64,000 nt of DNA from Tetradesmus obliquus (GCA_030272155.1 CP126194.1:1479501-1543500); one strand, 5' to 3'; shown: positions 35,424 to 47,911, counted from the stretch's first letter. A program made the numbers and translations. The notes: generated from the letters alone by a model not told the origin.

Positions 35424-37670
35424 GCCAGCGCGCCTTCAGCAACTACAATGGCATAGGGCTGCACGTCTGCTACAGCCCGCAGGCTCCCTCCCCTGCGGCT
35501 GTAGCAGCGCTGCGGCCAACCGCGCCGCAGCTACAGCCCCCTCCAATGCTTGCAGTTATCCTGGATACCTCTATGTCTCAGGAGTGCCTGCAAGCAGCAC
35601 AGACAGCACTCACACAGGCACTCTCGCAGCTCAACCCGCAGACGCGCCTGCTGCTGCTGCTGGCCGACCAAGCAGTGTCGATTGTAGACCTAAAAACCAC
35701 TAAGCCGCAGTGCTGGGTGCTGCACGGGGTCGGCGCGCCGCAGCAGCAGGGGACGGCATCAATCCTGCCGCAGATTGTGCGCGTTGCTGACATCCGCGCT
35801 ACGCCGCTAGCACACTGCGAGCCTTTCCTAGGCGCCACACTGGCAGCGCTGAGGCACCACCCGCAGCAGCAGAGCATGCAGCAGCACCTGCGCACCACAG
35901 CAGCTGCAGTGGACATTGCGCTGTTCCTGCTGACAGCAAGCATGGCAGCGTGGGACGTGCAGCACCGGCAGCAGCAGCAGGCGCTGGACCAGCAGATGCT
36001 GCAGCTCACTCCAATGCACAACGCGCGCGTGATGCTGCTGACTGGTGAGGCCCGGGCTGTGTCCAGCTGAGTGTTGCTGTTGACTTGCAATGTCGCAGCG
36101 CTTGATGATGGATGCGATGAGCTGCATGTTTCCTGTTGGTTGAGAGCTGCAGCAGTTAGGCGATGTGTGACGCGATCTTGATAACTGCAGTGCTTGTCTT
36201 CAGCTTTAAATTTCAAGCTGTGCTTCGTGTTGCAGGGTTGCCGTGAGCTGCATTATGTGCATTGTACAAGCATGTTATGTATGCTGTTGACGCTAACACT
36301 TGTGCTTTAAAAGCCCATGTCTCACCTATTTATCCTGCACTGCAAATGCCTTGCACCTGCGCCAGGCCTCCCAAGCAGCAGCACTCGCAGCGCCGCCACT
36401 GCAGCCGCACTCCTGCAGCAGTTTGAGCAGCAGCAGGCACAGCAGCTGCAGCAGATGTTCAGGGCGGTCGGCAGCAAGGCGTCCTCCCTCGACATACCCC
36501 TAGACGTAATAACCGGCAGCCTGGCAGCGCCAGCAGCAGTTCTGCTGCAGGAAGCTGTCAACATGAGCTATGGCAGACTTTTACACCAACCCGGCCTGCA
36601 GCTGCCACTGGCATTCAACATAGCAGCCATTGCGCAGTCACGCTTTGGCTGGGAAGGTGTGCTTGATTTCCAGGTGCCAGAAGGCGTGCGCGTGGTGCAG
36701 GTTTCGGGGCCTGTATCGCCCAGCAGCAAGCTGCCGGATGCAGCAGCAGCGTCAGGCAGGGAATACCCGGTATTCCTCGTCGGACAAGGCGGCTCAGCTG
36801 CTGCCGCTGCTGCTGCTGCTGCTGCTGCTACCCCTGCAGCAGCAGCAGCAGCTGGCGCGTCACCAACAGCAGCTGCAGGTGCACCTCACAGTAGCCTGCT
36901 GCCGCCTCCAGGACCACCCCCAGCCCCAGCAGCAGCAGCAGCAGCAGCAGCGCATGGCAGTGGCCCGATGGCGTGGAGTCCTGCTGCCTCTGCTGTGCCT
37001 GTGGTGGGCAGTGGCAGCAGGTTTGTGGCGGTGCTGGAGCTGAGTCAGGACTGGCAGCCAGGGGATAGCTTTGAGGTGCAGGTGGTGTGCGAGTGGACGG
37101 CAGCAGATGGGCGGCGGCTGCGGCAGGTGAGCTGCAGGGGAACTGCAAGTTACCATTATGTTCAGGTTTATTTTGAAAAAGATGTCGAGTGTGAACATGG
37201 TGCAGGTGGCGTTCGAGTGGACGGCAGCAGATGGCCGGCGCTTGCGGCAGGTGAGCAGTGGAGGCCATGAAACAGGCGAGAGATTGGCAAAGTGTGCATT
37301 TCATGTTCACACTATGTTTACACTGACAGCTCACAGCGGGCACAGACCACACCTCCATCCTGAACTGTGGGCTCTGAGAGTTTGTTTTGTGCGTGTGTTG
37401 CTCTGCGCTGCTGGTCCCCTCCTGCTGCCTGCACATTGAGGCTTGCCCAGCACCTATGCCGTGAGACAATCTACATCAGCTGCTGCTGCAGATCTGCAGC
37501 AGCGCAGTGTCTATCAGCGACAGGCTGGGGCCCTTCCTGCAAGGCCTGTGGTGCTGCCCCTTCACGCCTGTTGTTCTGCTGCTGCTGCTGCTGCTGCTGC
37601 CGCTGCTGCTGCTGCAGATCTGCAGCCACTCCGTGTCCATCATTGACAGGCTGCCCCTTCACGCCTGTTG

Positions 37671-37701
<31 letters not shown>

Positions 37702-37804
37702 TCTGCAGATCTGCAGCCACTCAGTGTCTATCAGCGACAGGCTGGGCCCCTACCTGCAAGGCCTGTGGTGCAACGCTGCCCCTTCACTCCTGTTATTCTG
37801 CTGC

Positions 37805-37837
<33 letters not shown>

Positions 37838-39474
37838 AGATCTGCAGCCACACAGTGTCCATCAGTGACAGGCTAGGCCCCTACCTGCAAGGCCTGGACG
37901 TACCAGCAGTGGTGCTGCTAATGGCGCAGCGCCTCGTGGCCGCGGCAGCAGCAGCAGCAGTGCCAGTCACCAATGGGCTGAGGTTTGCAGCAGCGCCAAA
38001 GCCGAGGGCACTTGAAGAGGGCCGGCTGGCAATTGGCATGGCGCTGGCGCATGTGGCGCAGCGCATGGGGCATGCACACGTCAGCAGGCGAGGCTGGTTT
38101 GGATCTCAGCAGGTGGGTGTGGCGGGCTGTAGACAAAATGTTTACATAGGCTTGCAGTGTACATGTAAGCAGAGGACCTAAGATGGCGTCAACGTGATGC
38201 AGGAGCTGTAGTTGCTGCGGCTGTGGTTGCTGCGGCTAGGCTGGTATGGATGTGCTGCTGCGGCTGTACTCTGCGGCGGTATTGCTGAGGTTGTGCTGCT
38301 CTCGTTGCATCGTTGCGGAAGGTTTGCTCTGACTGTACAGAACATGCACATCAGGTTAAATTATTTTGGCGCCCACTTCGGCCGACCGCTCGCATGTGAA
38401 ATGCAAACTCCATGTCAACACCACCACCACAATCAACAACACGCTGTTGTGGGTGGCTTGTGGTGTGGACTGCAGGTGTGGCAGTTGCCGGATGACCTGA
38501 TCCCCCTGGCACTATCCCTGTACCAGCTGCAGCGCAGCCCCCTGCTGGACCCTGCAGCACTCGAACCAGACCCCAGCGACCTGGCGTTGCAGCAGCAGCA
38601 GCAGCAGCAGCAGGTGGTCAGCATCAGATTCAACAACAAGAACAGCAGCAGCATCAGCAGCAGCAGCAGCACAAGCGCGCTGATGTATGGCAGCTGGCGG
38701 CTGCTAGTGCAGCAGTTCATACAGACGTCACCCAGCGCTGCGCTGCGCATGGTGGCCCCGTGGCTGTATGTGTACGATGCGTCCAGTGGGCAGTTTGAGG
38801 TTTTGCCGCCGCTGAACCTCGCGCTAGAGCCTGATGCACTGGCAGTGCTGGACTGCGGGCATGAGCTGCTAATCTATGTAGGGGAGGTGCTAGAAGCGCT
38901 AGTTGAGGGCGTCGCTCCTGTGAAGGAGCCCCAGCAGCAGCAGCAGTTGAAGGAGGGAGCTTCGTCGATCGAGTCAGCAGCGGACACAGCCGCTGCCGCA
39001 GCGAACGGCGGCCGGCCTGCGGCGCGCGACATGGCAGTCGCCGCAGCGCCGGCAGTATCCTGCGCGCACCAACTGATGCGGGGCCGGGTCCCGGTGCCTG
39101 CTGTGCGGCTCATTGAAGATGAGGCGGGTATGGCAGCGCTGATGCAGCGGCTGGTGCCGCTGCACGAGGATCCAGTGGCGCTGCAGCTGCTGCTGCTGCC
39201 GCACCTGCGTGACCTGTCGCCTGCGCAGCACGGCTACCTGCTAGACTGGCACAAGCACTGGGCCGCAGCAGCGGCGGCAGCAGCAGCAGCAGCAGCGCAG
39301 CAGGGTGGTGGGGGTGGGGCTGGTGGTGGGGGTGGTAGGGCTGCGGGGGGTGCGAGGATGGTGCAGGGTGAGGGGGTGTCTGGCCAGCTCAGCTTTGGGC
39401 AGTGGTACAGCAGCTTTGGCGTGGTGCTGCGCTCGCCTGGGGGCATGCTGGAGGGCAGCCCTGCTGTGGAGTAG
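35424..39474 (+). CDS. Divergent Sec23/Sec24-like COPII coat protein (5' end unresolved)
   Basis: Secure exons are 35424-36044, 36366-37126, 37840-38112 and 38476-39474 (stop TAG), all in phase. An optional in-frame 45-nt exon lies at 37206-37250. Exon 1 begins GQRAFSNYNGIGLHV and gives a trunk (von Willebrand A-like) domain with PPMLAVILDTSM. Exon 2 completes the trunk (LDVITGSLAAPAAVLL), then the beta-sandwich (WEGVLDFQVPEGVRVVQVSGP, WQPGDSFEVQ) with long Ala/Pro inserts. Exon 3 is the helical domain. Exon 4 has the gelsolin-like end (PPLNLALEPDALAVLDCGHELLIYVGE). Similar proteins in land plants are annotated as Sec23/Sec24 transport family. A role in ER export is inferred. The N-terminal zinc finger was not located. 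Low-complexity inserts and duplicated exon edges make splicing hard to predict. Confidence 0.8.
37082..37250 (+). repeat. Duplicated 45-nt exon segment (EWTAADGRRLRQ), both copies with donor
   Basis: The last 45 nt of exon 2 (37082-37126) recur at 37206-37250. Both follow gtgcag and both end CGGCAG|gtgag. They encode V-C-EWTAADGRRLRQ and A-F-EWTAADGRRLRQ variants. The second can be spliced as an independent 15-codon cassette without shifting frame. Confidence 0.85.
37487..37880 (+). repeat. Four copies of an acceptor-side exon edge (ICSHSVSISDRL)
   Basis: Four copies of a CTG-rich tract plus agatctgcagc plus the first part of the exon occur at about 37487, 37614, 37703 and 37836. The last continues into the real exon (37840 onward). 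The copies encode ICS(S/H)(A/S/T)VSI(S/I)DRLGP variants. Spacers share cccttca(c/t)gcctgtt. The three extra copies are upstream of the real exon and each keeps its own CTG tract and CAG acceptor. Confidence 0.9.
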
Positions 39475-39599
39475 TGACTCAAAACGGGCTGTGTTCCCGT
39501 TGTTGAACACACGACTTGTGAGAGTGTGACTGTGACTCACCTGGGGGCATGCTGCGCTCGCCTGGGGGCATGTTGGAGGGCAGCCCTGCTGTGGAGTAG
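39420..39599 (+). repeat. Duplicated terminal coding segment of the Sec23-like gene
   Basis: The last coding stretch (VVLRSPGGMLEGSPAVE-stop) at about 39420-39474 is repeated after the stop at about 39553-39599, again ending with TAG. A shorter partial copy of cacctgggggcatgctg lies at about 39538-39555. The extra copy is downstream, in the 3' untranslated region. Confidence 0.85.
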
Positions 39600-42500
39600 C
39601 GGCTGGCAGCTGCTTGGCAAGTAGTGTAGCTGTGGAATGTAGAGAGAGCTCTCTCTGCATGCAGCTGCATGTGTGCGCTGGGGTAGGGAATGGATAGATT
39701 GCGGCAGCGAGCCTCGCTGAGGGTTGACGTGTAAGGCGTCCTTTTGCAAACAGCTTGTACTCGCCTACACTCTCAGTCAGACTGGACCGTGACGAACTCC
39801 TGTGTTCTCAATTTCTGGCAGATCATTCCTGACCCCGTCTGGTAATATCCAACACTGGTTGGTTGGCCTGCTGTGGTGCACTACATCCATTGGCAAATTG
39901 TGTTACAAGCACAGCGGAGCTGCACTGTGTACACACTTTCACATGTGCAGATTGGTGATCTGGCTGTCTCACTGTGAACATCACAATGCATGATGTACGA
40001 CAGGGTAGATTACATCAGCCACGCCTAAGCTTAACACCAGGAGTTCATGTCACAGGGTGCAACAGCAGACACCCAAGTTGCTGTGTTTTGTGCTACAGAG
40101 GGAGGCTTCTGGTCCAGCATTGCTTGAAGGTGCGCAGTTGTGCATTTGCCATGCCTAAAACTGTCATATTACAGATACCGTCGACAGCACACTAGAGCAT
40201 TTGCACAAAAGATAGCAGGGAAAGCGCTTTCACGTGCATAGGCTGGCACCACTGGCTGCCTCCACACGCACAGCGCTGTGCTGGCAGCGTTTGCCAAACG
40301 CGCAATGCTTGGCAGCGCTTGCTGCCGCATCAAAAGCTCGGCGGGGTACAGGCATGCCTGCTACTCTACTACTGATGTACAGCGATTGACAACCTGATCA
40401 TAACCATATCAAAGCATCAGGCAACTGGGCCCTGGCCCGCATGAGGCTGCAAACTGGCTGGCCCCAAGAGCTGCAAACTGCACAAAATCCTGGAACAATG
40501 GCTCGACGCTGTTGTTGCTCTGCGTCAGCAGCTGGCATACACACCATCTGTGGGTGGGTTGCTCAAAAACCCGCCGCACTGTTCGGCAGAATACCCAAAG
40601 CAACACGACGGCGGTACAGAGGCACGGCAGCATGCAACACGCTGCCCGCCAAAGCAGTGTTCAGTGCCGCGCACGCGCTTAGAGCGCAGCAGCTGCATAC
40701 GGAGGAGTAGCTGTGTCTGTAGTGATCAGCGCGCAGCTGATATGGCGTCCAAAGCAGCGCCAACCATAATGTAGCATTTAAATCAAGAGCCTGTGCGCTT
40801 TGAAAGCAGCGTCGCTGCCGCAGTAAGCCATGGCACAGGGCGGCACAGCATGTTGCGGTATGGGCACACTGCTTTGGCATGCCGCACATCACAAACACAG
40901 GACCGTGCGCAACTGCCACGTGCACATGCGGTGTCCTGCATAACACCCACATGTACAGCTGGAAAGGCATCTGGTCAGGCGAGTATGTCACATACACTGC
41001 AGGGTGGTGTGTGAGATACAGCAGCAACGTAAGCAACCCATAACATATGGGGCCGCGATCATGCCAGCATGTGCATGCAGTAGACGCTACACAACCACGC
41101 GCATTGCTGCACCACACGCAACGCCTGCCGCGGACGGACACACAATGCAGCCTTGCGCACCCAAGGCTGCACTGCAATCGTACTCCTGCCGGGTAGTTGC
41201 ACGCACCGCTCTGAACCGCAGCCACCAAAACGCACAGTTGAATTCAAAGGTGTAAGGCCTGACCTGTGGGCTACAAGCAGCTACAATCACAGACCACACA
41301 AAACCCCATCAAAAGTCTGAGATGATGTTGATACTCAGTCAGGACCATTGCTGATGTAGCCATAACAGCACAACAATACCGAGCGCCCAGCTGCAGTCAG
41401 TGACTGCAAGCAGTGGGCAAGCATGGACCAGAAGTCGACACAGGCACATGCGGCCAACAGCGACAACTACACACTTACAGCCGCTCAACACGAGTGCGGC
41501 TGACGTGCTGCTGCATCAACGGTATGCAGGCACCGTGTCCACATGCAACGGCGTGGTAAATAGCACCATGCTTTGCTGCTGTGCCATGCAGCTGCGAGCC
41601 GCGCAGCGCAGCACTACACGCGTGGCGCAACCACCAGCAATAACGCATGCCCGGACCGTGCACACATGCGCAGATGCTGTTCGCCGCTTCAGTCACTGTA
41701 AAACTCGAAACTCACGCGCCCTGTATGCAAAGGTAGTGCCAGCGGCCACGCTGTGCGGGAGCACAACACACGAGCTGTGACACGCCTGAAGCATACACAC
41801 CTCCAGGAACACCCCTGCAAACCCACGCCCATCATCCTCTCCGTTGCTCACCCCACGACGCACCTAATGTCCCAACGTGCTTGGAACATGATGGCAGCAG
41901 CAGCAGCAGTGGCCTATGCGCCACAACAACAGCAGCACGGGAAGTGGAACCCCACAGCAACGGCGTCCTGCTGCACGACTAATTGCTGTGCATCTGTCTG
42001 AGTGTGGGTCCATTAGGAAGCTGCACACAACACTGCCACAGTTGCGCTCTCAGACCTACAGCTGGGCCAAGCGACAACAGCAACCGCCAAAGCCACAACA
42101 ACATGTACCAACATTTGCGTGTGCGCAACTCACACAAGGCTTGGCAGCTGCAAGTGAAGCAACCTCGCCTGTAAGCTCCACAACGCCGCGTAAGCCACGC
42201 AGCTACCATGCTAGCAAGATGCTCTCGCACAACAATGGAACATGCGCAACACACGCATGTGCAGCCACCAACATCAAACGCTCGCCCGCCCACCCCTTGA
42301 TTTCCGTTAAAACCCACCTAAACCACTAGCCCACACTGACGCACGCAGAAGAAGAAGAATGATTCGCCCTGTGGCACTTGACAGGGCTGTAACAGCCAAT
42401 GAACAATCTGAAAAGATGTTTGAGGTGAAACACGTGAAACTGCTGTAGTACAACATCCCAACCTCAACTCACAACAACTGCTGCTGCTGCTGCTGCTGCT

Positions 42501-43092
42501 GTGCGCAAAAACCCTACTCTGCATTTGGCAGCTGCAGCATGTACACCCTCGCGCGGCAAAGCACACAGAGCAGGGGGCCAATCTGAGAAAGAAGCGGGGC
42601 CAAGATGCGGCTGAGAGCAGCTGAGCATGCAGCTAATGTCACCCGGTTCCAACACTTCACACTCGCGGATTAATGGGGTATAGATGGCTGCCCCTTTGAG
42701 AGAAACCCAGGTATCATGCTGGTGGCTGAATATCGGTGCCAGGAGCACCAGACTCAGCACAGCAGCGTTGCCGGTACTTGGCAGTGCCTGAACATAAAGC
42801 TTTTGTGCAGCTGAGGAGGCCCCTCAAGAGCTGCAAGATAAAACTGCATGACAAGATGCCAGTGCAGGACAGCGGCGCACAGCCACATGCATGCAGCATG
42901 CTGCACCAGCTGCGTGCGCAACGCAAACAACTGCGCAACGCACTCACAAAGGCCAACACATCTGCTGCGGCACCTATGCCTTTGATTTTTGGCATGCCGC
43001 CGCAGTAATGCACTGCAAATCTTCAGCACACTCTTTTGCTGCATGCTGCTGCTGCGGCGGCTGCTGCTGCTGTGCAGCTAAGGCTAAGCCAA
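39600..43092. other. Gene-poor interval between Sec23-like and PTP genes
   Basis: No gene is supported over about 3.5 kb. Short open frames are present on both strands without partners. One minus-strand stretch near 42760-42630 (WVSLKGAAIYTPL, ECEVLEPGDIS) reads more like protein than its surroundings, but it has no secure splice sites and no recognised family. A CTG block at 42479-42500 is a simple repeat. Otherwise nothing was seen. Confidence 0.45.
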
Positions 43093-43107
43093 TCAATGCT
43101 GTTGCGG

Positions 43108-43138
<31 letters not shown>

Positions 43139-44282
43139 AGGTCCTGAGCAGCATCCTGCTGCTCCTGCAGCAGCACTGCTATCTCATCCATCAGCGCCTG
43201 CCACACAAACGCATACTGCTCCGCTGTCTGTACCGTGCCTCGCCGCTGCTTGCGTAAGCTCGTCACAAGCGCCGGAATGTTGACTGCTGCATGCACGTCT
43301 TGCTCACGCACCGTGCCGTGCAGCTGCAGCGTCAAGCTATGCAGCCGCTGCAGCAGCATGTCTACTGCTACAAAGGTGCCTGTGCGGCCCACGCCTGCGC
43401 TGCAGTGCACCACAATCTTGCAGCCGGCGCGGCGGCAGCCGTCCAGCGCATGACACAGCACCCGCACCGAGCTGGTTGTCGGCGGGATGCCGTAGTCCGG
43501 CCAGTTGGCGTACTGGTAGTGGTTGATCCACAGCCGCTGCGGCTGCTGCGGCTGCTGCTGCTGTTGCTGCTGCTGCGGGGGTGCCCAGGCTACCTCCAGC
43601 TGCCTGAAGAACACGTTTTCGTCCAGGCTGTTTTTGTGCACACACGTTACTGTGATGCTGCCAGGCAGCCGCAGGCAGTCCTGCTCCTTATCAGGGAAGT
43701 ATGGTGCGCAACGAGGCCTGCTGTTGCCAAGGCTTGTGCTGCCATCTGTTAGGCCTGTCAGCATGACAATGGCGCTGGTGTTAGTAACAGCCACCATACG
43801 CCAGAGATCTGCAACTGTGCACGGCAGCGGCCCCTGAGTGGCGATGTAGCCGATTGCTTGGCTGGCATCTCCTGGTAGCCAGGGGTCAGCCATGTAACTG
43901 GCGTTGATGTATGTGCCCGGCGCCTTGCTGCTGCTGCTGCTACTGCTGCTGTGGTTGGCGGCTGCAGTGCTGCTGCTGCTGCTGCTGCTGCTGCAATCGT
44001 TGCTGCTGCGGTGCTGCTGCAGCGGCGGCAGCAGCACGCGGTTGTGATCGTAAGGCACGACATCACGGTAGCGGTTCTTGCTGCTGTTGCCTTCCGCATG
44101 TGCTATGCTGCAGGGGCTTTCATAAGGATCATCGTGTTCCAAGATATCTAGAAACTGCTGCGTGACCCGATCCATGCTGTACTGCTGCTGCAGGTAGCTG
44201 AGCGCCGTGCTGTAGATGTGCCTGCAGAACGCTGCATTCAGCGCTTCAAGCGCCTGCACCTTCACGTCTGAGAGCTGCTCAG

Positions 44283-44313
<31 letters not shown>

Positions 44314-44493
44314 ATGCGGCAGGGGCTGCTGCTGGTGCTGCTGCTGAGCTTCGCTGCCAGAGGCCATCGGCGCATGTGGCGCCATGGATACGGCAGCGTC
44401 TGCTGCTGCTGTGCCTAACGGTGCGTGATGCGCGTCTGCCAGGCCTTGTTGCTGCTGAGGTGGCAGCTCACTCGCTGGTGTGTCAGGCACCAT
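43093..44493 (-). CDS. Classical protein tyrosine phosphatase
   Basis: A single open frame of 466 codons from ATG 44493 to TGA 43093, ending in a poly-Gln/His tail. The frame stays open upstream to about 44630 without another ATG, so an extra 5' exon is possible. The order of PTP motifs is complete: KNRYRDVVPYDHNRV, YINASYMAD, YIATQGPLP, DLWRMV, WPDYGIPP (about residue 331), the catalytic loop HCSAGVGRTGT (about residue 363, with nucleophilic Cys and Arg present) and the Q-loop TAEQYAF. It removes phosphate from phosphotyrosine in proteins. Low-complexity Gln, Ser and Ala inserts interrupt the domain between conserved blocks, which is unusual for this compact fold. WPDYG replaces the usual WPDHG but the general-acid Asp is kept. 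Substrate unknown. The N-terminal 120 residues are disordered. Confidence 0.9.
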
Positions 44494-44848
44494 GCGAGTG
44501 GCTTGCTGTTGAGCTGCTGCTAAGCCTGCTGTTGCAGGCACCTGCCCTGCAGGAGCACTGGCACTGTTGTCCCTGCTGCTGCTGCTTCTGGTGGTCAGCC
44601 CTGCAGGTGAGCACAGCGCCGCACAACGGCATATGGCATGTCAGGGACTAGATGAACGGCACGATCGAGCACGTGCTTGCAGCAATGCACTCCAACACAG
44701 CTTACCAAAGCAGAGAGGGACCTGACCAGCATGCCTCAGCCTGCTGCAGCGATCGCTGCACGTTAAATGCTTGCAGTTGCTCTGTAGGCTTAGGAAAGCG
44801 CCCCGAAGACGGAAAGCAGCTGCTCGATGACTCGTTGCGCGAATCCTC

Positions 44849-45190
44849 TTAGATCCTCGGCCTGCACTTTGCTTCCACGCGCAGGAATCCAGAATCAAAG
44901 TACTTGATGTTTCCGTGCTTGACAGTCAGAGGCCGTTGAACAGCAGGGACGACAGATTGGATACAGAGCAGGAACACAGTTGTCAGGGCTTTGACAGCTA
45001 TGAAAAGCAATACAGCCAGCACAATGATATCACTCATGTGATCGGTGACAAAGCCTTGGTGAGCCAGACCCTGGGTTGAGCGACGATGCTGACTGCACCA
45101 CTGGTGCCTGTCGAGCAGGAAGCGTACGTGAAGCGTGCCCTTGTGCATTGCACTCGTCAAGGCTTGAAAATAACCCAAAGCCTTCATCAA
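44849..45190 (-). CDS. Small possible membrane protein, unrecognised
   Basis: A 113-codon frame with ATG start and TAA stop. A 24-residue hydrophobic segment (beginning IIVLAVLLFIAVKAL) is followed by a soluble tail containing KHGNIKYFDSGFLRVEAK. No family is recognised. It overlaps no secure gene but lies close to the PTP 5' side. It could be the 3' exon of a longer gene or chance. Confidence 0.25.
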   Translation of the reverse strand: MMKALGYFQALTSAMHKGTLHVRFLLDRHQWCSQHRRSTQGLAHQGFVTDHMSDIIVLAVLLFIAVKALTTVFLLCIQSVVPAVQRPLTVKHGNIKYFDSGFLRVEAKCRPRI

Positions 45191-45398
45191 TCTAGTGCTT
45201 CACACAGCAATCATGATGTCTGGGGGGCGCATGCACTCCAGTACAATGTTGTCCAACAGCAAGCTGCAGGCTGGTTCAGCTGGTGGAGGCCATGCAGGAT
45301 GGCACCAGTTGTGCAGCTTGTACGAAAATCAGAAAACTTTCTCCCTATTTGTTTATTGAAGGGTAAACGAGGCACTGTGGACGATGCTGAACACAGTG

Positions 45399-45696
45399 TG
45401 ACTGGCTTGCTGTACAGCCTGAGGACTGGCAGGCCTGGGCTCGAGCGTGTCTACAACTTGCAGCCCTCAACGGTGCATGGGGTTTCAACAAATACTCGCA
45501 AGACGAGGCCGCTGTGGCTCGGCTTATCGACCAACTTGCAGACAACGAGGCCTGTAGACCAGCCACCTCAGGTACCTGTCACAGGTCCGACCTGCACAGC
45601 AGCTGCTATCCCCGCAGCCTGCCGGAATTTGACTCAGCCTGGCCGGGACTCAAAAGGGCCGTGGTGGCTGCAGGTGCCTCCCAAAAGTGGTCCTGA
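45399..45696 (+). CDS. Possible terminal exon, unrecognised
   Basis: After an acceptor-like aacacag the frame reads CDWLAVQPEDWQAWARAC, then LAALNGAWGFNKY and AAVARLIDQLADNEA, and stays open to a TGA at 45694. The composition (Trp, acidic and Ala-rich helices) looks genuinely coding. A donor-like TCAG|gtacct at 45569 offers another ending. No upstream exon could be joined and no family is recognised. Confidence 0.35.
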
Positions 45697-46163
45697 TAAA
45701 CTGCCTCCCCACTTTCAGCTGGGCGTGCCAAGTGGATGTGAAATGCAGCGGACCAACTGGTTGAACATGGCATGCACAGCATGCAGTGCATAGCACCATG
45801 CAAGCAGACCCTTGTGCGTGCTAGGCGCACCTTCATTGATGCTCTGTTTCACATCACACACAAGTATTCGTGAAATCGTACCTTCTTGAACCCGTGATTA
45901 GCGGCCAGCCAGAAACTGGCGTTTAAACTGCTCAAAACTCGTAAACACAGCGGTGGCAACCAGTGTATACGCTCCCAGTTATAGGATACTACGTTTTGGA
46001 AGATATAGAAACGAATTTGATGCACTCACCTTGCCGCAGCATTTGAACGCAGCTGTCGCCACAAGCAACCCCCAGCAAGCGCAGACCACAGCAACAGCAA
46101 CACCGTACACAGGTTTTAACTTGATACTTGACAAAAGTTCATCGGTTCACAGCAATCTACGGC

Positions 46164-47863
46164 ATGGAGCCAGCAGAGGATGCAGCAGCAGATGAACCTG
46201 CTGAGGAGGAGGCCCAGCTTGCAGCCAGGAGGGAGGAGAACATCAAAGCACTGCTCAGCAACAAGTATGCTGCTGACAGACCTTGCAGGAATCGCATGCT
46301 GCTCCCAGACCTGCATGCATGACAGCACAGCAGCACCATTGTCGAGCGCATTGGCATGATGAGCCAAGCTTTGTGAACAGGATGAACCCCCAGCTGTCAC
46401 CAAATGCATTTTTTTATTACCAATCAACATGCGTGTGAAAGCACCAGAGCTAGCTCAGCAGCACCAGCACCAGCAGCGTAAGTGCAATCATGCACACAAA
46501 AAAGCACCTGCACTGCAGTGGCAGTGCACCTCAGTATTCACACCACACACGACAGTAGTCTTCAGTGCAGTGCGCATGTTTGACTGCTTGCTGCTGCAGC
46601 CTGCAGGTGCAGCGGCAGCCGCTGCTGTCCAAGTACCTGGTCATCAGGGAGGGCGAGCAGCAGCTGCGCAAAGCGTTCAAATCCCCTGCCCCTGGCGCAC
46701 CAGCACAGTCCAATGTGAGACGCAACAGCAGAAGCAGCAGCAGAAGCAGCAGCAGCAGTGGCTGTGCTTGCTTGCACAGTGGCAGTGCATGCTGCTGAGC
46801 ACGCTTGGGTGTTGAGTGGACAGTGCATGCAACGGGTGGTCAAGCCATTTGCACAGAAGCATGTCAGGCAATCGTCTCAGGGCATGCTGCAGCCTGTTCC
46901 TCTCGTGCCGGTCATCCACCTGGCACCAGCCGTTGCATTTACCACCACAGAAAGCCCCACTGTTCTGCCAATACACGGTCAATCCACCACACTTAAGGTT
47001 TTCACAATGGCCCCTGCATGCAGGCCCTGCGCAAGAGGCTGCTGGCGCGCAAGGTCTTCGTGCCCTGGGGCTCCAACAAGCCCTTCACGCCCCTCAAGCT
47101 CACACCCCTGCCAGCAGCAGCAGCAGACGCAGCAGACGCAGCCCTGCAGCAGGAGCTCCTGGCGGCAGCAGCAGCAGCAGCAGAAGACGCAGCGCTGCCA
47201 ACCGGCATTGAGCCGCTCGTGCTGTGGGATCCAGCAGAGGCCGGCCTGGCAGCAGCAGCAGCAGCAGAGGCGGACGGCGAGCATGCTGTTGTTGTGGATG
47301 CCATGCTGACGCGCTGGTTGCGGCCGCACCAGCGCGAGGGCGTGCAGTTCATGTTTGAGTGCGTGACGGGGCTGCGGCTGGCCGAGGGCCGCGGTGAGTG
47401 TCATGAACTGGAGCTGGGGGTGTGTTGGGACGAGGTGTGCGTTGAAGGTGTGGGAGGAAGTAAGCATTCTCAGCATAGGAATGCTTGTTGCATCTCGTGT
47501 AAAGCAAAGGCATTTGCAAAGTGGCAGTGTTGCGCAGCTGCCTGTGCAGTTACGCTGGGGCCATGCCGCATGAGCAATTGCAGAGTTTTGTTTGGCGGGG
47601 TGAGCTGGGGGTGTGTTGCGCGGAGGGGTGGTGCGAGAGTGCAGTAGTGCGTGACGGGGCTGCGGCTGGTGCAGGGCCGCGGTGAGTGTCATGATCAGGA
47701 GCTGGCAGTGTGGTGGGTCGAGGGTTGTGCTGCAGTTTGTAGCAGTGTGTGATAGGGCTGCGACACCTTCCAGCACACACAAAGCAGCTTGCCTGCGGAC
47801 TCTAACTACGCTCTGCCTCTCAAGCTGACCATCTTCTCAACTTGCTGCTGCCGCTGCTGCTGC

Positions 47864-47911
<48 letters not shown>

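Larger units (their letters stand above)
44494..46163. other. Interval between PTP and RAD54 with two weak coding candidates
   Basis: The interval contains the likely PTP promoter and the 5' leader of RAD54. Two stretches are listed separately: a minus-strand frame with a hydrophobic segment (44849-45190) and a plus-strand terminal-exon candidate (45399-45696). The rest shows nothing recognisable. Base composition around 45850-46130 is more AT-rich, compatible with a promoter. Confidence 0.35.
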
